NCBI GenBank assembly: GCA_002293265.1
Contig: DBCW01000067.1
Location: 14,608-34,059, forward strand
Direction of reading: 5' to 3'
Origin: Eggerthellales bacterium UBA948
GTDB lineage: Bacteria > Actinomycetota > Coriobacteriia > Coriobacteriales > UBA8131
DNA: 19,452 nt
Below are positions 13,020 to 19,452 of this stretch, in pieces. The stretch's first letter is position 1. Each line of letters opens with the position of its first letter. A model generated the notes under the pieces. It made no database searches. It was given only the letters and a program-made list of their open reading frames with translations, and had not been told where the DNA came from. The translations under genes and the position numbers were made by a program.

Positions 13020-13892
13020 CTATTGTTCGTTTGTTGGCTGCCTGAGTGTTACCTCTCCCGCCACAACTGCCTTTACTCCTTTATCGCTCGAGACCAAAAG
13101 CCTTGCGTTGTCATCAACACCCACTACCTTGCCGGAAGCGACCTTATTTCCTGCACCATCCCATATAATAACTTCTTTGCCTTGTTGGCTAAGGTGCTTA
13201 ACATAGTCTGAAGCAAATGGCGCAAAAGAATATTCTGCATTTTGCCACCTCTTAAAAAGACTCAAGAATCTTTCTATAACTTTAGCAGCAACCGGTTCAA
13301 GCTCCATGCCACCATCAAGACCCTCTCCACAATGCTCTTTTGGCGCGTCGTCTAGGTATGCTGCTTTCGAAAAAACCTCAATTTCAGGACGATTTACATT
13401 AACACCTATCCCAAAGACAATGCAAGTAGAATCGGTATTGGGTATGGTCTTTATCTCGACCAGTATTCCTACAAGCTTTCCGTTTTGAGTAATAACATCA
13501 TTAGGCCACTTGATATGCACCGGAAAAGCTGTAAAGTTTTGCAGCGCATCTCTGACGGCTAAAGCCGAAATTGGGCTTAGTGCCGCAATGCTGTTGGGCT
13601 GAGTTGTTAACAGACCACCGCCAAGCAACACAGAGAGATACAACCCGCCTGGAGGTGATTTCCAATCGCGACCAAGACGACCACGCCCCGACGTTTGCAC
13701 AGTACTCATTACAGCAAATGGTGTATCAAAGACCCGCACACCATGCTCCTTAAATGCAGCGGCTGCAATCTCTACTATTGCATCATTTGTGGATCCGGTG
13801 GTCTCAAGCGATGTGATATGACAGGCTTGATCAAGCTGCGCTTGAATCTTTGCAGCATCAATTCGTTTTGGAGCATCGTTTGCTTTGTTAAT
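13020..13892 (-). CDS. birA: Biotin-[acetyl-CoA carboxylase] ligase, apparent AUU start
   Basis: The enzyme attaches biotin to the carrier lysine of biotin-dependent enzymes through biotinyl-AMP. Read from ATT at 13892-13890 the protein has 290 residues. It includes TGSTND (32-37), GRGRLGRDW (69-77), KWPND (128-132), GIGVNVN (161-167) and a C-terminal SH3-like domain. There is no N-terminal helix-turn-helix, so it should be ligase only, not a repressor. No ATG, GTG, TTG or CTG occurs in frame between the upstream stop (TAG, 13904-13902) and a GTG at 13739. Starting at that GTG would lose 51 residues, including the conserved STND motif. A perfect AGGAGG (13903-13898) lies five bases before the ATT. 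The GTG also has AAGGAG upstream, so a shorter second product is possible. Confidence 0.85.
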   Translation of the reverse strand: MNKANDAPKRIDAAKIQAQLDQACHITSLETTGSTNDAIVEIAAAAFKEHGVRVFDTPFAVMSTVQTSGRGRLGRDWKSPPGGLYLSVLLGGGLLTTQPNSIAALSPISALAVRDALQNFTAFPVHIKWPNDVITQNGKLVGILVEIKTIPNTDSTCIVFGIGVNVNRPEIEVFSKAAYLDDAPKEHCGEGLDGGMELEPVAAKVIERFLSLFKRWQNAEYSFAPFASDYVKHLSQQGKEVIIWDGAGNKVASGKVVGVDDNARLLVSSDKGVKAVVAGEVTLRQPTNEQ

Positions 13893-13903
13893 ATTAGCCT
13901 CCT
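13890..13903 (-). promoter_or_regulatory. Ribosome binding site and AUU initiation region of birA
   Basis: On the minus strand the sequence is TTAGGAGGCTAATATTAAC. The TAG is the stop of the EamA gene and is part of the AGGAGG ribosome site. The spacer CTAAT (five bases) leads to ATT, which is in frame with all of birA. This favours re-initiation by ribosomes finishing the upstream gene. Confidence 0.6.
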
Positions 13904-14792
13904 AAGAGCCTCTTTCGCTTAACACCAAGCCGATGATAATAACGCCTATGCCGATAATTCCCGGCAGCAACAATTGTTCTCCAAGAATGAAGTAAGCTCC
14001 GACCGCGTTTACAACCGGCGTAAAGTAAATATAAGCACTGGTCTTAACGGTTCCTATCCAAGCAGTTGCCACGTTATAGAAGTTGTAACACAGCGCTGAA
14101 GCGATCAAGCTCAGCATAAGTAATGCAAGAATCACGTCAAATGAGAAGAAATTAACATCGCTTACTTCAAAACCAAGTATAGGCGTACATATTGCAAGAG
14201 TCACTAAAGCCCAGAAAAATATTCTCCTCGTGCTAAGCAATGAATCAACTGATTTGTCGATCTTTCGCAGTACCGCACAATACCCTGCCCACGAAACAGT
14301 GCCGCCAAAAGCCAAAAGCGCTCCAATAAGCGATATATCAAGATCGCTTCCGCCACCCATCGTAATCAGCGTAATGCCAAAGATCGCGATAAAGAAACCA
14401 ATTACAAAAAGCCTTTTTGGCTTCTCCTTATAAACTGCCCACATCATCAAGGCTACAACCAAAGGAGCAGAACCTGTGATTATGCCGGTGTAGTTTGCCG
14501 AAGTAAAGGAAAGCGAGTAATACTCAAATAAATAATAAACAGTAACACCAAAGATGCCGCAGAAAAAGTATGGCAGTTCTTTTCGCCAGCCTTCAAAGTG
14601 CAGTAGTTTAGGACGTAGTATCCATAAAGCAACATAGGCAATGGCAAATCTTATTACCATGGTCTCAAACGGAGTAAGCCCGGCGTTTAAAAGCACCTTA
14701 CTAGCAACATAAGTAAAGCCCCATACCAAGCAAGTTACAAAAGCAAATATATGACCCAGCGCATGACGCTGCTTGAGAGATGCTTGTTCCAC
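13902..14792 (-). CDS. EamA/DMT-superfamily transporter
   Basis: This is an inner-membrane transporter of 296 residues made of two EamA repeats of five helices each, the standard length. The first repeat opens with HIFAFVTCLVWGFTYVASKV and the second near residue 147 with LIGALLAFGGTVSWAGYCAV, a typical drug/metabolite-transporter pattern. The start is GTG at 14792, one base after the pth stop codon, with no strong ribosome site, so translation is probably coupled to pth. Its stop codon overlaps the ribosome site of birA, and the two genes are in the same frame separated by that one TAG. Substrate unknown; members export amino acids or other metabolites. Confidence 0.9.
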   Translation of the reverse strand: MEQASLKQRHALGHIFAFVTCLVWGFTYVASKVLLNAGLTPFETMVIRFAIAYVALWILRPKLLHFEGWRKELPYFFCGIFGVTVYYLFEYYSLSFTSANYTGIITGSAPLVVALMMWAVYKEKPKRLFVIGFFIAIFGITLITMGGGSDLDISLIGALLAFGGTVSWAGYCAVLRKIDKSVDSLLSTRRIFFWALVTLAICTPILGFEVSDVNFFSFDVILALLMLSLIASALCYNFYNVATAWIGTVKTSAYIYFTPVVNAVGAYFILGEQLLLPGIIGIGVIIIGLVLSERGS

Positions 14793-14793
14793 G

Positions 14794-15564
14794 TTATTCG
14801 GCTTGCCCGTTTTGTTCAGCTTTCTTAGATGGAGTTTCTGTTCGGTTTACAACTGCCTCCACCGCTGCCACAACTTCATCCATGCCAATAGGCCGTACCG
14901 GTGAAACGGTCTTTTTGAGCCCATTTCCCTCGGTATTCTTTCCTTCTCCAGGCTTCTTTTCGTTGTCCTTATTGTCACTTTTCGTGCCTGATTCTCGATT
15001 ACATTCGTTCATTGCCAGCATTAGGCCTTCTTCGATCGTTTTTAGAACCATTGGCACAGCAGTTGCGATAGTAACGTTAAAGTCTTCAAGTTCTGATTTT
15101 CTAAGTCGCTGCAAAACAAAAGCATGTGGAGGCATACGCCCTTCCGGGCGCCCAATCCCTATGCGCAAGCGTGCATAATCAGAGCCAATAGACTGATGCA
15201 GTGAACGAAGACCATTATGTCCTGCATGTCCTCCACCTTGTTTTAACTTGATAGTACCGGCCGGCAGATCTAGCTCATCATGTATGACTAAGATATCGTT
15301 TGCCGTAAAATTGTATCTGCCTGTAAGCCCTTTAACCGGACCGCCACTTAGGTTCATGAAAGCTTGAGGCTTTACTAAAATGACTTTCTCGCCCTTGTAC
15401 TTTGTCTCACCCACTAAAGCATTGGCAGCTACTTTCCAAAAACCAACGCCCAACTCTTCTGCCAGAGCATCGATCACTTTAAATCCGGCGTTATGGCGCG
15501 TGTCTTCATATTCCCTGCCGGGATTGCCTAACCCTACTATTATATGTGGTCCAACAAACGCCAT
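14794..15564 (-). CDS. pth: Peptidyl-tRNA hydrolase with a charged C-terminal extension
   Basis: Pth cleaves the ester bond of peptidyl-tRNAs that fall off the ribosome, recycling tRNA in the cytoplasm. The catalytic core (residues 5-190) is standard: GLGNPG (11-16), Asn14, His24 in DTRHNAG, Asn71 in FMNLSG, Asp96 in IHDELDLP and Asn117 in GGHAGHNGLRS, matching E. coli Asn10, His20, Asn68, Asp93 and Asn114. The protein has 256 residues against roughly 190 for the family. The extra 65 form a Lys/Glu/Asn-rich linker (192-220) and a short helix (DEVVAAVEAVVN). The ATG follows AAGGAA and lies 23 bases after prs; order glmU-prs-pth is common in Gram-positive genomes. Confidence 0.95.
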   Translation of the reverse strand: MAFVGPHIIVGLGNPGREYEDTRHNAGFKVIDALAEELGVGFWKVAANALVGETKYKGEKVILVKPQAFMNLSGGPVKGLTGRYNFTANDILVIHDELDLPAGTIKLKQGGGHAGHNGLRSLHQSIGSDYARLRIGIGRPEGRMPPHAFVLQRLRKSELEDFNVTIATAVPMVLKTIEEGLMLAMNECNRESGTKSDNKDNEKKPGEGKNTEGNGLKKTVSPVRPIGMDEVVAAVEAVVNRTETPSKKAEQNGQAE

Positions 15565-15587
15565 TTCTATTCCTTCTACACCTGTAA

Positions 15588-16550
15588 TTAAAGCTGGAAC
15601 TCCGGATCAAACAATTCTGAGACCGAAGCTTCTTGATAAACATTGGATATCGCCTTAGCCAAGATTGGTGCAACGGAAACTATCTTAATCTTGTCGATTT
15701 CTTTGCCTTCTTCAAGCGGTACGGTATCGCACACCACAACCTCTTCAATATCTGCCTCCGCAATGCGATCATAAGCAGGTCCTGAGAACAAACCATGAGT
15801 TGCACAAATGTATACTGCCGTCGCGCCCTCTTCTTTCAGCTTCTTGGTTGCAGATACTACTGAACCCGCAGTGTCGATGATGTCATCATTAAGAATACAC
15901 GTCTTGCCCTTAACATCACCAATAACACTGGAAATCTCAGCTACGTTATGCGAAGGACGTGACTTGTGCATGACCGCAAGGTCTGCTTCCAACAGATCTG
16001 CGAGTTTCTTTGCTGCTTTAGCACGACCTACATCAGGAGATACTACACATATGTTTTCCAGATTCTTCTTGGCAAAGTACTCAGAAAAGATCGGCAGCGC
16101 CGTCAGATGATTTACCGGAGTGTCAAAAAATCCCTGGATCTGACCTTGGTGTAAGTCGATGGCTATGGTTCTGTCAACACCGGCAACAGTAAGTAGATTA
16201 GCGACCAACTTGGCAGAAATCGGCTCGCGCGAAGCCGACTTTTTATCTTGCCTGGAATACCCATAGTGCGTGATAACGGCGGTAACCGTTCTTGCCGAAG
16301 CTCTCTTAGCAGCATCGGCCATAAGCAAGAGCTCCATCAGCGAGTCGTTAACGTCGCGTGAGACCGACTGGATCAAAAATACATCGCAACCTCTTACGCT
16401 TTCTAGGTAACGTGCGTATATCTCACCATTTTGAAACGTCGTCAGTTTTATTTTTCCCAGCTCAGTTCCAAGGATCTTTGCTATATCCTTTGCCAGATCA
16501 GGATTGCATCTGCCGGTATAAACCTTTAGATACTTGGTAACATCTGTCAT
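15588..16550 (-). CDS. prs: Ribose-phosphate pyrophosphokinase (PRPP synthetase)
   Basis: The enzyme transfers pyrophosphate from ATP to ribose 5-phosphate to make PRPP, the precursor of nucleotides, histidine and tryptophan, in the cytoplasm. Its 320 residues fit class I Prs. Visible motifs are FQNGEIYAR (39-47), the ATP-binding RQDKK (100-104), the catalytic-site His134 in IDLHQGQIQGFFD and the PRPP loop ILNDDIIDTAGS (219-230). The loop carries Asn in place of the common Val or Ile before DD and Ser instead of Thr at its end, both mild changes. Its ATG overlaps the glmU stop codon by four bases (ATGA), a sign of coupled translation. Confidence 0.96.
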   Translation of the reverse strand: MTDVTKYLKVYTGRCNPDLAKDIAKILGTELGKIKLTTFQNGEIYARYLESVRGCDVFLIQSVSRDVNDSLMELLLMADAAKRASARTVTAVITHYGYSRQDKKSASREPISAKLVANLLTVAGVDRTIAIDLHQGQIQGFFDTPVNHLTALPIFSEYFAKKNLENICVVSPDVGRAKAAKKLADLLEADLAVMHKSRPSHNVAEISSVIGDVKGKTCILNDDIIDTAGSVVSATKKLKEEGATAVYICATHGLFSGPAYDRIAEADIEEVVVCDTVPLEEGKEIDKIKIVSVAPILAKAISNVYQEASVSELFDPEFQL

Positions 16551-17923
16551 TGTTCTTTCTCCCTTTTATGTCGATATGTCCATCCATCGATTACTGTCTG
16601 ATCTCCTCGCTCTACCGCCAAGGCACCATCCGGCACGTTCTTGGTAAGAACACTGCCGGCTCCTGTGGTAACGTCTGCTCCCAGTTCTATAGGAGCAACC
16701 AACATGGTGTCAGAACCGACAAACGAACGATCCCCTATCTTGGTTGCATTTTTCACATACCCATCATAGTTGCAGGTAATTGAACCGGCACCAATGTTTA
16801 CTCCCTCACCTAACGTGGCATCACCAAAATAACTCAAGTGCGGCACCTTACTGTTTTGCCCGATAGTCGAGTTTTTTATCTCAACATGAGTGCCCGCCTT
16901 GGAACCACGTTTCATAACTGTGCCGGGACGCAGATAAGCTCTAGGTCCACAGTTAACTTTGTCTTCAAGTATGGAGTCAATGATTATGCTCTCATCAATA
17001 CGGCAATCATAGCCAATAACCGAGTTAGTGACCCTACTATTTGGGCCTATGACAGAGCCGCTTTTTATTTGAGTTTTACCAAATAGCATGGTCTGAGGAA
17101 GCAACTCAACATCGTTTTCAATCTCTACATCTGCTCCGATCCAAACTTGCTCGGGATCAAGCATCGTAACACCGGCTAACATATGTGCAGTGTTAATCCG
17201 GCGCTGCATAGACTTTGTAGCCTCGGCAAGCTGCACGCGCGAGTTAATGCCCTGCGTTTCCTCCGCATCCACAATAAAAGCCTTAACAGTAAGGCCTTTT
17301 TCTACACATATGCCAATAACATCCGTAAGATAATACTCGCCTTGAGCATTATTACTATTCAAATTGTCGAGGTTGTCGAGCAGTATTTGAGTATCAAAAC
17401 AATATGCGCCGCTATTACATTCTTTTATTTTGCGCTGTTCATCCGTCGCGTCTTTTTCCTCAACAATACTCACTACGTCACCCTTGTCGTTTCTGACGAT
17501 ACGCCCATAATTGGTGGGATCTTCAAGCATGTGCGTGAGAATGCAAACTGCAGCTTGGCTGTTTTGTTGAGATGCGACCATTGACTTGATCGTATCGGCA
17601 GTAATCAGCGGTGTGTCGCCACACAACACAACAAGAGATGCGGGTGTATTTACGCTTATTAAAGTATCGCGTGCGATCATTACAGCATGCCCGGTGCCTA
17701 AGCGCTCTTTTTGTTCGATGATTGTCGTGTCCTCGACCAGTGGGATCACTTGATCTAGTTCGTGACCTACTATTGTGATAACTTCTTGACTCCCGGCAGT
17801 TTTGGTTGCATCAACTACCCATCTAACCAATGGTTTTCCAAGTAACTCATGCACCACTTTTGAACGTGCGGATCTCATTCGAGTGCCGGCCCCCGCAGCA
17901 AGAATAAGCGTGGAAAAAATCAT
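16547..17923 (-). CDS. glmU: Bifunctional UDP-GlcNAc pyrophosphorylase / glucosamine-1-phosphate acetyltransferase
   Basis: GlmU makes UDP-GlcNAc for peptidoglycan in two steps: acetylation of glucosamine 1-phosphate, then uridylyl transfer. The 458-residue length is typical. The N-terminal pyrophosphorylase domain (1-230) shows ILAAGAGTRM (7-16) with Lys22, then LCGDTPLI and the GTGHAV segment. The C-terminal left-handed beta-helix (about 255-430) has hexapeptide repeats ending in GDATLGEGVNIGAGSITCNYDG, with the expected catalytic histidine in VPHLSYFGDA. ATG 17923 follows AGAGGG. It is the first gene of the minus-strand run, with a 21-base palindrome 18 bases upstream of the start codon. 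Confidence 0.96.
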   Translation of the reverse strand: MIFSTLILAAGAGTRMRSARSKVVHELLGKPLVRWVVDATKTAGSQEVITIVGHELDQVIPLVEDTTIIEQKERLGTGHAVMIARDTLISVNTPASLVVLCGDTPLITADTIKSMVASQQNSQAAVCILTHMLEDPTNYGRIVRNDKGDVVSIVEEKDATDEQRKIKECNSGAYCFDTQILLDNLDNLNSNNAQGEYYLTDVIGICVEKGLTVKAFIVDAEETQGINSRVQLAEATKSMQRRINTAHMLAGVTMLDPEQVWIGADVEIENDVELLPQTMLFGKTQIKSGSVIGPNSRVTNSVIGYDCRIDESIIIDSILEDKVNCGPRAYLRPGTVMKRGSKAGTHVEIKNSTIGQNSKVPHLSYFGDATLGEGVNIGAGSITCNYDGYVKNATKIGDRSFVGSDTMLVAPIELGADVTTGAGSVLTKNVPDGALAVERGDQTVIDGWTYRHKREKEQ

Positions 17924-17940
17924 CTAGCCCTCTCTCGTGG

Positions 17941-17961
17941 CTTGGTCACAGTGTAACCAAG
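17941..17961. promoter_or_regulatory. Near-perfect 21-bp palindrome in the glmU leader, possible operator
   Basis: CTTGGTCACAGTGTAACCAAG is symmetrical around its centre at nine of ten positions, half-site CTTGGTYACA. It lies 18-38 bases upstream of the glmU start. A second palindrome, AATAGT-AAC-ACTATT, lies at 17982-17996, overlapping a TAGAAT that could be the glmU -10 (17999-17994). As RNA it would also fold, with one G-U pair, so an operator and a leader hairpin are both possible. Confidence 0.45.
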
Positions 17962-18022
17962 GTTCAAATTCCTTAGATTTAAATAGTAACACTATTCTAC
18001 TTTGCGCTCGCAGAAATTCTAC

Positions 18023-18051
18023 TTGTCAGTTTTACATTCTTCTCTTACAAA
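18023..18051 (+). promoter_or_regulatory. Promoter of the PspC-domain gene
   Basis: TTGTCA (18023-18028) and TACAAA (18046-18051) are 17 bases apart. Transcription would start near 18058. A small hairpin, CTATG-CTTTAA-CATAG (18064-18079), follows in the short leader and touches the weak AGG ribosome site. Confidence 0.5.
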
Positions 18052-18092
18052 ATGACAACAAGTCTATGCTTTAACATAGGTAACGTGCAACT

Positions 18093-19241
18093 ATGAATAA
18101 TATGAACAAACGTCTTTACAGAAGTGATGATCCGATTTTTGCGGGTGTTTGCGGAGGGCTGGCTGAGTATTTTGATCTCGACCCTACGCTCATCCGCATT
18201 TTGTTTGTCATCGTTTGTTTTATAGGTTTAGGATTTCCGGCACTTGTTTATTTTGTTGTCATGCTGGTAATGCCAAAAAAGCCTGCGGATTATGCCAATT
18301 ACATTGATGTTAAACCAACCGATCCAGGATCAACATCCGCACCCTCATCCGCTTCAGTGCCAACAACAACGACCCCAGCTTCATCAGCAAATGCATACGC
18401 CTCGGCTCAAACTTCAGATAATGTTGCGGCTGCTACTTCTTATGGTGCTGTTGGTGATCTCGCCTCCGCGCCCTTTGCTCAAACTTCTGTTAACGTACAA
18501 GACCCCTTTGCAGAGCCCTCTTCGACACCCGGCTCGTACGCTGCATCTGCCGTGGTCGGTGCACCGATACCGTCTTCGGCCACTTGCTCTTTTTCAAGTG
18601 AAACAACTTGTACGCCGCCGTGTTCATCGCCGGGTTCGGCATACACAACTTCCAACCCGGAAGCTTTTGACGTTAATATGCCTTCTGCAAGTAATGCTAA
18701 CCACAATGGCATTGGTGGAGGAATCCAAGCAGGCTTTGTTTTGGGAATAGTTCTTATATGCTTGGGTCTGTTTGGCATCCTTAACATGTTCTTCAGAATT
18801 AATTTGTGGCAATTCTGGCCAATGATCTTGGCTGCAGTAGGTCTATTTATCTTGTTTACACCCAATAGCCGCGGGTGGAGTTTAGAGCGCGCCGGTAACG
18901 CAATATTTATAATTACCGTTGCCGTGCTTTTACAGTTTTGGGTATTTGGTTTTCTGCAAATCAATACTATTGCCCGTGTGCTCTTTATGATGTGGCCGGT
19001 GCTGTTAGTGATAATTGGTCTTGGCATAATTGGATCTGTTACCAAAAAAAGTATTTTTAGCCTTTTTAGCTCACTATTGATCTCAGCTGCTTTGCTATTT
19101 GGTGTTTGGTTCTTTGGCGATATCCCGGGGTTCTCATTTAATGTCGAGATACCCTTGCTTGAAGATCGCACCCTTAGACTCAACACTCCCGCTTCTCCCG
19201 GCGCATCTTCTATTGAAGATGTCTTCAATACGGGCAGATAA
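18093..19241 (+). CDS. PspC-domain membrane protein with Ala/Ser/Thr/Pro linker and C-terminal membrane bundle
   Basis: This 382-residue envelope protein begins with a PspC domain (about 4-62): RLYRSDDPIFAGVCGGLAEY, then DPTLIRILFV and a membrane helix ending in VMPKKP. PspC-type proteins take part in envelope-stress sensing, or occur as accessory parts of such systems. A low-complexity linker rich in Ala, Ser, Thr and Pro (70-205) follows, then four or five membrane helices (about 208-345) resembling the LiaF/DUF5668-like region. The C-terminal 35 residues are hydrophilic. ATG 18093 has only a weak AGG eleven or more bases upstream; ATG 18102 is an alternative. It is divergent from glmU and has no visible stress-response partner gene here. 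Its exact role is unknown. Confidence 0.85.
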   Translation: MNNMNKRLYRSDDPIFAGVCGGLAEYFDLDPTLIRILFVIVCFIGLGFPALVYFVVMLVMPKKPADYANYIDVKPTDPGSTSAPSSASVPTTTTPASSANAYASAQTSDNVAAATSYGAVGDLASAPFAQTSVNVQDPFAEPSSTPGSYAASAVVGAPIPSSATCSFSSETTCTPPCSSPGSAYTTSNPEAFDVNMPSASNANHNGIGGGIQAGFVLGIVLICLGLFGILNMFFRINLWQFWPMILAAVGLFILFTPNSRGWSLERAGNAIFIITVAVLLQFWVFGFLQINTIARVLFMMWPVLLVIIGLGIIGSVTKKSIFSLFSSLLISAALLFGVWFFGDIPGFSFNVEIPLLEDRTLRLNTPASPGASSIEDVFNTGR

Positions 19242-19452
19242 CTGTTCGTTGTATCTTCTCTCTTTGAGAAAAGCGACCAACAAATACTGTTTGACACCCT
19301 TGATACTTTTTTCAAACAAACACAATGAGCCAATTCTACTTTTAGCATCTAAATTAGTGTTTAGAACAGGAGTGCTTGCGTGAAGCTCACTCGATAATCT
19401 TTTTTCTGGGGCATGATACATGTTATGAATGATTGTTTTTCTTGGAGAAATT
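19242..19452. other. Non-coding right edge, probable upstream region of the next gene
   Basis: I see no convincing gene in these 211 bases. A weak hairpin TGTTTGA (19288-19294) with TCAAACA (19312-19318) may end the PspC transcript. The sequence CATGATACATGTTATG near 19412-19427 is an imperfect palindrome. The last bases contain TTGGAG (19443-19447), a good ribosome site placed so that a start codon would be expected just beyond 19452. Confidence 0.4.

Noticed and set aside
13020..13739. birA as a 239-residue protein from GTG 13739
   Set aside because: This start has a good AAGGAG, but it removes the conserved TGSTND segment of the catalytic domain, which is intact and in frame upstream; kept only as a possible internal start.
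13695..13922. Plus-strand frame of 75 residues over the birA start
   Set aside because: It is antisense to the conserved biotin-ligase N-terminus and resembles nothing.
18479..19348. 289-residue minus-strand frame over the PspC gene
   Set aside because: It overlaps a well-supported membrane protein frame, has no family resemblance and no ribosome site.
1..19452. CRISPR array, phage genes, toxin-antitoxin pair or autonomous insertion sequence
   Set aside because: No regularly spaced direct repeats, no integrase or transposase frame and no small paired genes were seen on either strand.

Overview
The window reads as an ordinary chromosomal stretch with a few oddities. It looks like a monoderm, probably anaerobic bacterium. 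The clues are a PrsA-type lipoprotein foldase, a PspC-domain membrane protein, a ferredoxin-dependent indolepyruvate oxidoreductase, tRNA genes with encoded CCA, and a glmU-prs-pth order seen in Gram-positive lineages. My best guess is an Actinomycetota lineage near Coriobacteriia. This rests on protein resemblance recalled without a search and should be treated as weak. I see no phage, CRISPR array, rRNA operon or autonomous insertion sequence.

Left part (1-4824). A 5'-truncated TrpB-like gene is followed by a citrate synthase with its own extended -10 promoter. Next come two non-coding palindrome-rich elements (2474-2632 and 4351-4592) that share both ends and contain units of the form ATTCCC-N8-GGGAAT. 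They flank two solitary tRNA genes, Ile(GAT) and Ala(TGC), each with its own promoter and a strong hairpin terminator. pyrF lies between the tRNAs on the minus strand. An 18-bp-armed inverted repeat of unknown function sits at 2632-2743.

Middle part (4825-11450, all plus strand). A large lipoprotein foldase fuses a parvulin-type PrsA/SurA region, apparently without its catalytic histidines, to an intact FKBP domain through an acidic repeat linker. Then comes a three-gene operon with overlapping ends, iorA-iorB-paaK. It should oxidise aryl-pyruvates from aromatic amino acids to aryl-acetyl-CoA, with an arylacetate-CoA ligase for the free acid. A water-type aquaporin follows.

Right part (11509-17923, all minus strand). 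A tightly packed six-gene run reads glmU, prs, pth, EamA transporter, birA, MATE transporter. It combines cell-wall precursor synthesis, PRPP synthesis, peptidyl-tRNA recycling, biotin attachment and two transporters. birA is the most unusual gene: its conserved N-terminus can only be made if translation starts at an AUU codon, which lies five bases after a perfect AGGAGG that overlaps the stop codon of the gene before it. A near-perfect 21-bp palindrome lies just upstream of glmU. Divergently, a PspC-domain membrane protein (18093-19241) leads to the right edge, where a ribosome-binding-like GGAG suggests another gene begins just outside the window.
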